From contig NC_057317.1 in assembly GCF_000687475.1 (NCBI RefSeq), positions 5,270,501 to 5,334,500 of the forward strand: DNA of 64,000 nt. The letters run 5' to 3'. The notes under the pieces were generated by a model. It searched no databases. It was given only the letters and a program-made list of their open reading frames with translations, and was not told where the DNA came from. This stretch comes from Ustilaginoidea virens (Eukaryota > Ascomycota > Sordariomycetes > Hypocreales > Clavicipitaceae). The translations under genes were made by a program, and so were the position numbers. Positions 21,943 to 34,600 of this stretch are shown piece after piece; within the stretch, counting starts at the first letter, position 1; the number at the start of each line of letters is the position of its first letter.

Positions 21943-24900
21943 GCTAGGATCTAGCTCTATCTAGCAAGTCGGTATTACTTAGTTAAGGTGGTATAAGTGG
22001 TCGGTATAGGCACTTCTCGGTACCTAGAAAGAAGCTGCTAATAAAAGCCGTACTAGAGGCATTCTTACTAGCCAGCCTAGCTAACCTTTGTAGTATAGGA
22101 CTACTAGTCCTTACTTCAGAAGGTTGTGTGGAAGCTAGAGTAGGTGGCTGAACTGTAAGATGTTGTTGTTTACTAGGAATAGTTTGTTCACTAGTAGGTA
22201 TAGGAGTCGAAGGTAAGGTTGGGCTAGGAATATAAGGCTGGGTAAGGGTAGAAGAGATAGGTATAACAGTAGTAGAAGGGTGAGATATATAGAGCTTATC
22301 TATATCCTCATACTCAGAAGCATTATCGATATATTGTGGTGGGTGTCGTTGTGGTATAGCGGCGGCTTTACCACTATCGTAGTTGTTCTCATTAATGGTA
22401 ATATTGCGACTTTGTGTAATACCCCCCGAGCGTACAGCTAGGCTATTTTGTGCCGATGAATAAGGCGCTATGACTTTATCCTCTATACCTAAGGATGTTT
22501 TATCGCGGTAACCTAGTCGTTTATGCCATATCGTAGCCGTAGCTTCCGAGGCAGACGCATTTTGGGTATCCTTCGAGATAGCCACTGCTGTAGCGGGTGC
22601 TATAGTGGTTAGAGTGGGATGAGATGATGTGTATTGTATAGCCGTAGAGTTGTTAATTGATGGAGATATAATTTTATCTAGTATAGTAGGGTCTTCCCTA
22701 CTAATAATAGATGAAGGCGGCGTAGTATCCTTAGAGGTAGTAGATGTAGAAGGGCAAGATACCGTAGTATCGTCAGAAGGGTAAGATACCGTAGTATCCT
22801 CAGTTGGGTAAGATACCGTAGTATCCCTAGTGCTAGTTGGGTAAGATACCGTAGTATCCCCAGTAGTAATAGTGGTGCGAGTTGGGTAAGATACCGTAGT
22901 ATCCCTAGTGCCAGTTGGGTAAAATACCGTAGTATCCCTAGTAGTAGTAGTAGTGGCAGCAACAGCGACTTCGCTATACTCAATAACCTGCTGGCTAAAC
23001 ATCCGGTTAGTATAAAATAAACGGTCCTTATTGTGTGTAATCCAGCCAGTCTATGAGTTCCAGTAGTAATTCGCACGCATAAATCGTTTTAAGCTTGCCA
23101 TATTAGTATGAAATGTCGGTATATATGCTATATATAGTAGCTCGAAGATGCCTTTATTAGTATTTAATCGCACTCTTCTATATCCTAGTATAGAAGGGTT
23201 AGATTCGCCTGCAAATACTATTTTAGGCTCGATGTTTGGTATATAATCTAGCAACCGGTCCTTATTGTTAGTGATGTGAATATTAGAACTACTATCTAGT
23301 ATCCAGGAATCTTTGAGTAGATAGAGTGTAATTAAGAGAGATGCCTGTGGGCTAGTAATAAGAAGGGATGCCTATAGGCTGGTAATAGATAGAGATGCCT
23401 ATAGGCTTGCCTGTAGGCTGGTAATAGGTATTAACGATATAGTCGGTTTAGATTGCATAAGGTTGTATAACGTATTATTATCCTTGCTAGCAAATGCACT
23501 TCCTAGTGATGTAGAAGGAGAGGGTGGTTGTAATACAATAGGATTAATTATAATTCCTTTCGCTTATAATATGTTGATAACTATATCCTTAAAGCGCTGA
23601 TTAGATGAAAACTTGGATTGGAATTTATTAAGTATAGTGGTATTGGGCTTCTAATCCTTAGGCGCCTTTTGCTGGTTTAAAATATAATAGTCTTCCTAGC
23701 GGTGAAAAAGGCTATAAATGTATGGTTGTTTTGGCTTAGTAATGTTGGTTATTTTTTGTTGATTTTGTTGATTTTTAGTTGCATCCATAGTGGTATCTAT
23801 ATCCTAGAACGAGGCAAAGGCACCTTGTGCTCTTTGTTGTGTAGCAAACTCTTGCTTAAATAAATCACTGATATAATAACCGTCGGGTATCTTCTTCTCC
23901 TATCCTTCTTTATTATTGCGTTGCTTTTCCTTGATTCTATTCTTCTAATAATTAGAAAAGGCTGGTGTAATAGATTCTATGGCGTCGATAAAATCCTAGG
24001 TTGGTCGGAGTCCTTGTGTATCTGGTAGGTTGATATTAATAGCTTCTGTAAGGACTTTCTTATAGGAAGTAATCTAATTGGATATCTTAGTCCTATTAGG
24101 ACTTTGCAGTATAGCTGTATAGCGCTGGCGGATATCTTTTTTATGGTCCTAAGTGGTGGGCTGCAAGCGTTGTTTTAATAGGTATAGCTGTGCAGCAATA
24201 TTATTCTCCTGGCTTATGGTATCGTAGTAGTTGCCTATAGTTGCGATAATCTACTGTTGGATATTAATAAGAGCCTTTTTCTTATCCTTATAATCCTATA
24301 GGGCAGTCCTATAGATATTCGTTATATACTGCAACCTAGTAAAATTAGAATCGTTGAGGTCAAGGATAGAGGAAGTATAAGGCTTAATAGTAGAAGCAGT
24401 AGGCTTAACGGGCTATTGTAAGGTAGGCCTATCTTATATAGAAGGGTTGATATAGGCCTAGATATTTTCGTTAATAGCGAACTTCTTAATAATCGAGATC
24501 TATTTAAACTAGTCTTTACTGCCTAGCAGTTGGAAGTTTGCTGGGTTCCCTAGGTCGGTATTAGTAGCTATAATGGAATAGGTAGGAAAGGCAGGATAGG
24601 TAGGATAGGTAGGATAGGTAGGATAGGTAGGATAGATAAGATAGATAGGAAAGAATAATAATAAGAAAGAATAACAACCTAGCCTTAGTTAAAGAAAATC
24701 TAACGGATAAAGGTCTAAGTAAATCTAAAGGGCAAAATAGTCCTAGTAAATAGTCCTAGGCAAAAGGGATCAATCTAGGTGGTTAATCCAGTCATAATAT
24801 ACTATACTTATGGTCTTCTGGCTTTAGTAGTTAAAAGTCGCTTGCCGGCTTCCTAAGTTAGAAGAAATGTTTCGCGTAGGCAAATGTGTCGGCACTGCTG

Positions 24901-25447
24901 CGTTCTTTTAGGCTGTGCCTTATACTAGCAATTTGTATGGCAGCACGGGTGCCCTAGCAGAACTTTTGCCTGAGGCTGATTTCTTTATTGGAAAGAATAT
25001 TTAATCGTAGAAAATCGTCTGGCAAGATAGCGATGATATAATAGAAGGTGCGTAGGTAAGCAGTCGGTATGCCTATTGCGCGGCGCGCGGCGAAGGTCGG
25101 ATTAAGGTGATAGAATTGCAATATATAAACGCGTGATATACGGTCCTAGTAATAATATTAGCACAGAGGTATAAGAAATATAGCAGCAAGAAAAGATTGA
25201 TATTGTATAGAATGCGTAATTGCACTCTTGCAACTAAGGCACAGCTGCGTGCAGCTGGCTAATGTTAATGTGCAGCTGTTTGCGTGTATAATAAAAAGGG
25301 GGAAGTAGCTGGCAATCCGTCGGACCAGCTGGTAATTTGTTGGCGTGCAGCTGGCAATAAATGCATGCGAATAATAGTCGGAGAGAAATCGATAGGATAA
25401 AATAGATAGAATAAAGCGATTAACTGGGTGCAAACCGGGCTTATAAC
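21928..25447 (-). pseudogene. Copia body A: gag and protease remnant, no integrase core or RT
   Basis: Read on the minus strand: gag (about 24,560-23,700, NPANFQLLGSKDWFK onward), an unusual zinc knuckle (family form CICGLFHRWEDCYYL, about 23,690-23,740, mutated here), a protease-like DSWILDSSSNIHITNN (about 23,300), pre-integrase WHKRLGYRDKTSL (about 22,500), then a jump to the integrase-RT linker ending FLGTEKCLYRPLIPP (about 21,985). The integrase catalytic core and the whole RT/RNase H are missing. A pyrimidine tract TACCCCCCTAGATAG (21928-21942) is the polypurine tract on the coding strand, directly beside the 3' LTR. In-frame TAGs are mostly Q or W codons changed by transitions. An 11-codon-scale repeat encoding DTTVSYPT lies at about 22,745-22,945, and a 10-bp AGGATAGGT repeat at 24,590-24,645. 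Confidence 0.88.
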
Positions 25448-26001
25448 TGTCAAACGGGTTTCGCCTGCTAAGATAATATAGTATGCGAAAGATAAAGGTA
25501 GTGGAATGGTAAAATCGCTGCAAAGTGACGGCATAGATAAGATACGAGATTAAGGCGTAGGGATAATCTGATGTGAATTAATTGTGTATACTTGCTTACG
25601 TGCCTCCATCTATATATTCCTTCCCACTATTTGGGTAGGAATATCTAGGGATTTAAATACATAATATTCCAATATAGAATATCCCTAGTGAAATCAATCT
25701 GACGTAAATATCCTGACCATACTGTGATATCATAGATATGTGGCGAAATATGCATTTGTAGTGCATCGAGATTTGCGACGATAAAGTGGTGTAATCAATT
25801 TGTGATGCATTATATGTTTGCGCGTGAGGGAATGTGTGTAAGTACTGGGTACTCAACTTTACTAGCAGCCGCCATATATATATAAGTACTGAATACTTAA
25901 TACCTTTCTCAATCTGATGATGCGGCGATGCGTAGAGATTATCGGCGATAGATATCCAAAAATAATAAAATAAAATAACAATAAATAATTTCATTCTAAT
26001 A
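25448..26001 (-). repeat. Copia LTR 2 (shared central LTR)
   Basis: 554 bp, starts TGTCAAACGGG; its end reads TTCATTCTAATA, where the terminal TGACA has changed by transitions. It serves as 5' LTR of body A and 3' LTR of body B. Confidence 0.92.
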
Positions 26002-29000
26002 TACCCCCCTAGATAGGCTAGGATCTAGCTCTATCTAGCAAGTCGGTATTACCTAGTTAAGGTGGTATAAGTGGTCGGTATAGGCACTTTTCGGTACCTA
26101 GAAAGAAGCTGCTAATAAAAGCCGTACTAGAGGCATTCTTACTAGCCAGCCTAACTGACCTTTATAGTATAAGACTATTAGTCCTTACTTCAGAAGGTTG
26201 TGTGGAAGCTAGAGTAGGTGGCTGAACTGTAAGATGTTGTTGTTTACTAGGAATAGTTTGTTTACTAGTAGGTATAGGAGTCGAAGGTAAGGTTGGGCTA
26301 GGAATATAAGGCTAGGTAAGGGTAGAAGAGATAGGTATAACAGTAGTAGAAGGGTGAGATATATAGAGCTTATCTATATCCTCATACTCAGAAGCATTAT
26401 CGATATATTGTGGTGGGTGTCGTTATGGTATAGCGGCGGCTTTATTACTATCGTAGTTGTTCTCATTAATGGTAATATTGCGACTTTATGTAATACCCTC
26501 CGAGCGTACAGCTAGGCTATTTTATGCCGATGAATAAGGCGCTGTGACTTCATCCTCTATACCTAAGGATGTTTTATCGCGGTGACCTAGTCGTTTATAC
26601 TATATCGTAGCCGTAGCTTCCGAGGCAGACGCATTTTAGGTATCCTTCGAGATAGCCACTGCTGCAGCGGGCGCTATAGTGGTTAGAGTGGGATAAGATA
26701 ATGTGTATTGTGTAGCCGCAGAGTTATTAATTGATGGAGATATAATTTTATCTAGTATAGTAGGGTCTTCCCTACTAATAATAGATAAAGGCGGCATAGT
26801 ATCCTTAGAGGTAGTAGATATAGAAGGGCAAGATACCATAGTATCATCAGAAGGGTAAGATACCATAATATCCTCAGTTGGGTAAGATACCATAGTATCC
26901 CTAGTGCCAGTTGGGTAAGATACCGTAGTATCCCCAGTAGTAATAGTGGTGCGAGTTAGGTAAGATACCGTAGTATCCCTAGTGCCAGTTGGGTAAGATA
27001 CCGTAGTATCCCTAGTAGTAGTAGTAGTGGCAGCAACAGCGATTTCGCTATACTTAATAACCTACTGGCCAAACATCCGGTTGGTATAAAATAAACGGTC
27101 CTTATTGTGTATAATCTAGCCAGTCTGTGAGTTCTAGTAGTAATTCGCATGCATAAATCGTTCCAAGCTTGCCATATTAGTATAAAATGTCGGTATATAT
27201 ACTATGTGTAGTAGCTCGAAGATGCCTTTATTAGTATTTAATCGCACTCTTTTATATCCTAATATAGAAGGATTAGATTCGCCTGCAAATACTGTTTTAG
27301 GCTCAATGTTTGGTATGTAATTTAGCAACCGGTCCTTATTATTAGTAATATGAATATTAGAACCACTATCTAGTATCTAGGAATCTTTAAGTGGATAGAG
27401 TGTAATTAAGAGAGATGCCTATAGGCTAGTAATAAGAAGGGATGCCTATGGGCTGGTAATAGATAGAGATGCCTATAGGCTTGCCTATAGGCTGGTAATA
27501 GGTATTAACGATATAGTCGGTTTGGGTTGCATAAGGTTGTATAATATATTATTATCTTTGCTAGCAAACGCACTTCCTAGTGATATAGAAAGAGAGGGTA
27601 GTTGTAACACAATAGGATTAATTGTGATTCCTTTCGCTTGCAATGTGTTGATAACTATATCCTTAAAGCGCTGATCAGATGAAAACTTAGATTAGAATTT
27701 ATTAAGTATAGTGGTATTAGGCTTCTAATCCTTAGGCGCCTTTTGCTGGTTTAAAATATAATAGTCTTCCCAGCAGTAAAAAAGGCCACAAATGCATGGT
27801 TGTTTTGGCTTGGTAATGTTGGTTATTTTTTGTTGATTTTGTTAATTTTTAGTTGCATCCATAGTGGTATCTATATCTTGGAATGAGGCAAAGGCACCTT
27901 ATGCTCTTTATTGTGTAGCAAACTCTTGCTTAAATAAATTACTGATATAATGACCATTAGGTATCTTCTTCTCCCATCCTTCTTTATTATTGCATTGCTT
28001 TTCCTTGATTCTATTCTTCTAATAATTAGAAAAGGCTGGTGCAATAGATTCTACGGCGTTAATAAAATCCTGGGTTGGTCGGAGTCCTTGTGTATCTAGT
28101 AGGTTGATTTTAATAGCTTCTATAAGGACTTTCTTATAGGAAGTAATCCAACTAGATATCTTAGTCCTATTAGGACTTCGCAGCACAGCTATATAGCGCT
28201 AGCGGATATCTTTTTCATGGTCCTAAGTGGTGGGCTGTAAGCATTGTTTTAATAGGTATAGCTGTGCAGCAACATTATTCTCCTGGCTTATGGTATCGTA
28301 GTAGTTGCCTATAGTTGCGATAATCTACTGTTGGATATTGATGAGAGCCTTTTTCTTATCCTTATAATCCTATAGGGCAGTCCTATAGATATTTGTTATA
28401 TACTGCAATCTAGTAAAATCAGAATCGTTGAGGTTAAGGATAAAGGAAGTATAAGGCTTGATAGTAGAAGCAGTAGGCTCAACGGGCTGTTATAAGGTAG
28501 GCCTATCTTGCACAGAAGGGTTGATATAGGCCTAGATATTTTCGTTGATAGCGAACTTTTTAATAATCGAGATCTATTTAAACTAGTCTTTACTGCCTAG
28601 CAGTTGGAAGTTTGCCGGGTTCCCTAGGTCGGTATTGGTAGCTATAATGGAATAGGTAGGAAAGGCAGGATAGGTAGGATAGGTAGAATGGGTAGGATAG
28701 GTAGGATAGATAAGATAGATAGGAAAGAATAATAATAAGAAAGAATAACAACCTAGCCTTAGTTAAAGAAAATCCAACGGATAAAGGTCTAAGTAAATCC
28801 AAAGGGCAAAATAGTCCCAGTAAATAGTCCTAGGCAAAAGGGATCAATCCAGGTGGTTAATCTAGTCACAATATACCACACTTATAGTCTTCCGGCTTTA
28901 GTAGTTAAAAGTCGCTTGCCGGCTTCCTAAGTCAGAAGAAATGTTTCGCATAGGCAAATGTGTCGGCACTACTGCGTTCTTTTAGGCTATACTTTGCATT

Positions 29001-29521
29001 AGCAATTTATATGGCAGCACGGGTGCCCTAGTAGAATTTTTGCCCGAGGCTGATTTTTTCGTCGGAAAGAATATTTAATTATAGAAAATCGTCTGGCAAG
29101 ATAGCGACGATATAATAGAAGGTGCGCAGGTAAGCAGTCGGTATGCCTATTGCGCGGCGCGCGGCGAAGGTCGGATTAAGGTGACAGAATTGCAATATAT
29201 AAACGCGTGATATACGGTCCTAATAATAATATTAGCACAGAGGTATAAGAAATATAGCAGCAAGAAAAGATTGATATTGCATAGAATGCGTAATTGCACT
29301 CTTGCAACCAAGGCACAGCTGCGTGCAGCTGGCTAATGTTAATGTGCAGCTGTTTGCGTGCACAATAAAAAGGGGGAAGCAGCTGGCAATCCGTCGGACC
29401 AGCTGGTAATTTGTTGGCGTGCAGCTGGCAATAAATGCATGCGAATAATAGTCGGAGAGAAATCGATAGGATAAAATAGATAGAATAAAGCGATTTACCG
29501 GGTGCAAACCGGGCTTATAAT
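26002..29521 (-). pseudogene. Copia body B: same deleted structure as body A
   Basis: Same length and order as body A, with the same missing integrase core and RT. It keeps some residues lost in A: the zinc knuckle here reads PCICGLFYCWEDYYILN (about 27,750-27,800), so the two copies together show the ancestral motif. In other places it carries more transitions than A, with the DTTVSYPT repeat region broken further (26,820-27,020). Polypurine tract at 26002-26016. The decamer repeat lies at about 28,668-28,725. Confidence 0.88.
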
Positions 29522-30075
29522 TGTCAAACGGGTTTCGCCTGCTAAGATAATACAGTATGCGAAAGATAAAGGCAGTGGAATGGTAAAATCGCTGCAAAGT
29601 GACGGTATAGATAAGATACGAGACTAAGGCGTAGGGACAATCTGATGTGAATTAATTGTGCATACTTGCTTGCGTGCCTCCATCCATATATTCCTTCCCA
29701 CTATTTGGGTAGGAATATCTAGGGATTTAAATACATAATATTCCAACATAGAATATCCCTAGTGAAATCAATCTGACGTAAATATCCTGACCATACTGTG
29801 ATATCATAGATATGTGGCGAAATGTGCATTTGTAGTGCATCGAGATTTGCGATAATAAAGTGGTGTGATCAATTTGTGATGTATTATATGTTTGCGCGTG
29901 AGGGAATGTGTGTAAGTACTGGGTACTCAACTTTACTAGCAGCCGCCATATACATATAAGTACTGAATACTTAATACCTTTCTCAATCTGATGATGCGGC
30001 GATGCGTAGAGATTGTCGGCGATAGATATCCAAAAATAATAAAATAAAATAACAATAAATAATTTCATTCTGACA
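29522..30075 (-). repeat. Copia LTR 3 (5' LTR of the right element)
   Basis: 554 bp, starts TGTCAAACGGG and ends TTCATTCTGACA, next to the AATAG flank of LINE-A1. Confidence 0.93.
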
Positions 30076-30945
30076 AATAGTATTATTAATTTAATCAATA
30101 ATATTAAATATATTAACCGAACTAACCTTACCCTAAACTCGAACTTAAACCTTATTATAATTAATAATCTAGAAAAAGTTATAAAAAACGCTATAAATAA
30201 AACTTTTGCCTTAAAGACCCCCCTTAGAATGACTTAGGCTAATATTGCTACTAAAAGCATACTAATGATTACACTATTTAGACCAACTACCCTACCTATA
30301 CCGCTAAAAATCCATCGTAAAATAATAATTAAAAAAGATAATATCGCTAAGAACCTATAATAAAGAACCCCTATTAAGATTATAAAAACAGTAAATACTA
30401 CTACTAAAGGTATTAATGCTATAGTAGCCTACCGATTCTATAGTAGCGATATAGTCGTTATCTTTATAGAAGCTATATCCTATTTTATTATAAAAATTAT
30501 ATAGATCCCCCTTATATTTAGTATAAAAGCCGTATTAAATATCTATACTTTTAGTATTATTATTAAAGGATTCCCTACCTAATTCTCTAAGAATATCCCT
30601 ATTAAAGATATTAAATTAAACTTAGCCTAAGCTAATAGCTTTAGTATTAGTAGAGTTATTATAAAGAAACCCTATAAAAACGTAATAAGAGCTCCCTTAA
30701 TTATTAGAGTAACTAATATAGAAGTAGTAAACTATCTTTATAAGACTAAAATTATCTACTAAATAGAAATCGTTAAGGCTAAATTATACGATAAAACTAT
30801 CTATCTATAATAGTACTACTAATATTTTAAATTCAGATATATTGCGAATTATTATATAGAGACCCCTTAATATAGATAGTATAGCGTAAAAAGATACCCT
30901 AATCTTAGATAAAGACTATTTTAATATAATAAGTATTGCAAAATG

Positions 30946-31644
30946 GTGATTCAGAACATTATTGGAAATGTACTGGATACCGACAGTGGCGTATAAGGCG
31001 TTGCAAAATAAAACAAAGAGCTGGTTAAAGATTTAAAGCGCACGAGAGGTTAACCAGAGCAAAAATGTCAGGGAAATCTGATTCTAATTGTTGGTAACTA
31101 TTCTAGCTAGAAAGAGGGAATTTTGGGCATATTTCTACCATCTTGAAAAAGTGGTTAAAAATAATGAAAAACCGTAAAAATAGCGAAAAACCCGACGAAA
31201 AGTCGGTCTGCCTAACCGTGCCCAGTCTGTGCCCAATATCCTACCCAGTGCCTACCCAACCAAGCCCAGTGGCTTATAGCGGTGTGCCGGATGCCCTATA
31301 ACAGCCTGCCGTACGGGCCGGAATCCCTATATCGGTGTGCCGTAAAGGCTCGATATAGCGGGTGTCTATATATAGAAGGCCGAAAGTACTGGTATTAGCA
31401 AGATTTGCCCATTTGGTAATCCCGTAGAAATGCGCCGCCTATTGTGGGCCCTGTGGCCCGCTATGACCGGCCGCTGTAGCCGGCTGTGGGGCGCTGTGCC
31501 GGTGCCGTGACCGGCGCTGTGGCCCACTGTAATCGGCGTTTGTGGGGCGCTGTGCCCCACTATAGCGCCTGGTATAGCCACCGCGATATCTCAACGTAGA
31601 GACGTCGTATAGTAGCGAGACCAGTACCAAAATACAGCTAAAAA
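30946..31644. other. Non-mutated GC-rich segment of unknown origin
   Basis: About 700 bp between LINE-A1 and LINE-B1 with composition unlike its neighbours: CpA and TpG are common, and the part at 31,430-31,600 is GC-rich with short repeated units (GGCGCTGTGCC, GTGACCGGC, GGCCCACTGT). It includes CCCGACGAAAAGTCGG (a short inverted repeat, about 31,191-31,206). Similarity to LINE-A2 stops before it and similarity to LINE-B2 starts after it. No coding motif recognised; the edges are approximate. Confidence 0.55.
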
Positions 31645-34600
31645 GGCGCTGATTTCAATAAAAACCCTAATACAGACTATTAAAACCATAGTTAATAAGG
31701 CTATATAGAATCTCCTAAAGATTGCGCTAGCCCCTACCATATAGGTATTTATTGCTATATAAGGATATACTACTGCTATACCACCCTAATGCAGCCTAGC
31801 TCCCCTAGTGGTACCCCCCTATATTTACCGTAAAGTCCTTATTAAAGGAAATACTATTAGCGGAATCCTTTAAAACTATGCCCTAATTAAAATTATTAAT
31901 ACAGTTAATAAGGTTACCGCTAAGGGAGCAGCAATTGCGGCCTATAGGCTCTATAGTGGCGATATAATCGTTACCTTTAAAGAAGAAAAGATAAGCTATA
32001 TTATAGATACGGCCTAGGTCTGCCCCGCCTTTAGCTAAGAGGTAGAACTTAATCGATACTTATTTAATATTATCGTTAAGAGTTTCCCGATCTATTATAC
32101 TATAAATACTGCGATAGAAGATATCTAATCGAATTTTATTAAAGCTAATAGAGAGGGTTTTATTAGAGTCTCCTTTTATTGCCCTAGGGGGACTATAATA
32201 TAAGCGCCCCTAATTATAGGGGTTGACTCTATCAACCTTACGAATAAGCTTTATAAAGCTAATATTATATACTAGGTAGAGATATTCGAAGCTAAACCCT
32301 ATAACAATGCTATATACCCCTGCTAGTGCTATAATTGCTTTAAATTCGGCTATATTGCTATATATTGCATAGTAGCAGCCTGCTATAGCTAGTGCGGCTC
32401 TAAATGCTACCTAGAGGGTGAATAAAGTTGCCTAGCTATAATGCAGAACTAATGCGAATCCTGCCTTAACTGTTATAGACCTCACCTAGTATGGTCCTGC
32501 CCCTATAAGGTGGCAAATAAATAATAGGAAAATACTAGAAATTCCTATAGTAATAGACCGAGGCTCTTCGCCTTATATATTATACTAGCCGCTAATACTA
32601 TCCTTATTGCGGACTAGGGCTACCGCTGTATAGCTAATAGGTTTCCCCTGCGTAAGCCCTCCTTTTAGAAATAAGGTCGCCTAGTTGGAAGTATTAATAG
32701 GACCCCCTATATTAGAGCCGGAAGTAGTATTACTGTTTTTCTTTAAGCCGCTCCCGCCCTAGACTATAGTGTGACCGCGCCTGCCTTAGGCACCTAACCT
32801 ATAGCCACCCTAAATATACTGCTGCTACTAACCCCCTCGCAATTATCTATATAATAATAGTCTTTTATTAGAATATATAGAAGAAAACTACCTTTATAAG
32901 ATTAGCATTTTGCTATTAGCGCGAGCCTAATATTATAGCGATCTAAAAACCTATTGTGCTTAAATAGGCCCCGCTAAGCCTTAGCCTCGGAAGATATATA
33001 CTAATATCGCATAGTGGGAGAGTAGCAATATATATCTATAAGCGGTATAAGCCTAATATATAATCTAGCGAAAAGGGACCTAATTAATATAAAATCTCTT
33101 TATTATATATTAATATCTATTTGATTTACTCTTTAGGCTATAAATTAAATTAGATAACCCCTTTTATTATACTTACCAAGCTTTTATTTTACCACTATAG
33201 TACCTTTATTAGGGATTTTAATATATACTATCCTCTTTAGGATAGTTTAGACTAGACCTCGCCTAAGATTAATACCTTCTTTAAACTTATAACTTAATAG
33301 CAGCTTAGATTAGCCACCTTTTATAGTAAAGTAATAAAGCAGGCACTTAAGAAGAGAAATAGTACTATCGATTATATATAGGTTATATAGGATATTATAG
33401 TAGAATATCTTAAAAATGCCGACCTTATTAGATCCGATTATATCCCTTAGCTTATATATATTAAAACCGGTAATTATTATACAAAAGCCCCCCTTATAAA
33501 GAATAGTTATAAGTCCTTTAATTAATACCTTATTTAGGTTAAAGCTAAAAACCGACTTACTACCTCTTACGCTAAGGCCCTACTCTACTCCCCTGCTGAG
33601 ATAGATATATATACTGCGTAGCTTACCAGCTAATTCTAGAGTATTACTAATATTATAGCCCTAAAGAAGGCACCTAAAGCTCCTAGCGTAAAGCCTTAGT
33701 AGAACTCCTATATTAAGATGGCCTAAAATACTATAAAAAAGGCCTACCGAAAATGGGTAGTATATTATACCCTAGAGAATTTTAGTGCTATATAAAAAGT
33801 AGGGGCGATTTAGCCCTATATTATATAAAAGGAATAGTGCCGATTATAAAGAGAAGCCTTTAATAAAGCTACTGCCTAGAATACCGACCTATAGTCCCTA
33901 GAGAAATAGGCCTATTTATATAGCGGCTTCCCGCCTAAATTAAGAGAGATCCTTCTATTAGAATAAGGCGGCTTAGGCCTAAAAGCTATAATATATAAGG
34001 AAAAAGTATAGGTCTTTACTAAATGGTTCTTCCCTATCTCCTAAGCTACTTATAATAATATCTCCGACTTAATATTCCTTTAGCTTACTACTATTATATT
34101 CCCCCTTATCGATTCCTTTTCCTATAAAGAGGTATATATCGTATTACGTAATATAGTAAGCTGGAAAGTATTAGGCCCTAATGGGCTCTTAATAGGATTC
34201 TTTAAAGCATATAGCCCTCTACTCGTTACTGCTTTTATATATCTCCTAACTAAAATATATTATATTAGGTACTACCTGGCTTAATACCGGGAGGCTAAAG
34301 TAATAGTATTATAGAAACTAGGGAAAAAGCTAAAAGAGTATTCTAAGGTAAGAGGCTAAAGACTAATATTGCTCCTCAACCTAATAGAAAAAGTTATAGA
34401 AGCTATAATTATATAGCGGCTTACTATTGCTTTTAAAGAGGGTAACCTCCTCCTAGACCTCTAAATAGGCAATAAGGCAAACCGGTCAACTAATATAGTA
34501 TTAAGTATATTAATCGAAATTATATATACGATCTAGCACTATAGTGGGATCGCCTTGCTATTTTAATTAGATATCTTAGCTATATTCGATACTATTAATT

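Larger units (their letters stand above)
21374..30075 (-). mobile_element. Tandem Copia array: LTR-body-LTR-body-LTR
   Basis: Three LTRs of exactly 554 bp alternate with two bodies of exactly 3,520 bp; coding is on the minus strand. The outer ends are TGTCA...TGACA. The site duplication is AATAC (21369-21373) and AATAG (30076-30080), 5 bp as expected for Copia with one mismatch, and removing the array restores the LINE-A sequence found at 41,330-41,370. The two bodies differ mainly by C/T and G/A changes. Unequal recombination between LTRs of two elements is the simplest origin. Both bodies lack the integrase core and reverse transcriptase. Confidence 0.93.
21003..30945 (+). mobile_element. 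LINE-A copy 1 (Tad1-like), 5' part, split by the Copia tandem
   Basis: LINE-A1 occupies 21003-21373 and 30076-about 30945; the rest is the Copia array. Its 5' end (A-run, then CTTTCGCGATTTTGCCCGCA) matches the 5' ends of LINE-A2 and LINE-A4. The continuation at 30,076 lines up with LINE-A2 at about 41,343, proving that one element was split. It covers the 5' UTR and most of ORF1 (gag-like, with the remains of a zinc-knuckle region near 30,840). Similarity to LINE-A2 stops near 30,945, and EN and RT do not follow directly. Dense TAG/TAA codons and loss of CpA/TpG indicate RIP. Confidence 0.85.

Noticed and set aside
24590..24645. Decamer tandem repeat as a CRISPR-like array
   Set aside because: Units are contiguous with no spacers, lie within a Copia body, and the organism is a fungus; it is a minisatellite.
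25158..25523. 121-codon minus-strand frame (also at 29,232-29,597)
   Set aside because: Overlaps the LTR and untranslated leader of the Copia element; no gag-like motif, position unsuitable for a gene.
31635..31644. AGCTAAAAAG on both sides of LINE-B1 (also at 37,622-37,631) as a target duplication
   Set aside because: The left flank is not LINE-A sequence while the right flank is, and a 10-mer match in AT-rich DNA is easily due to chance.
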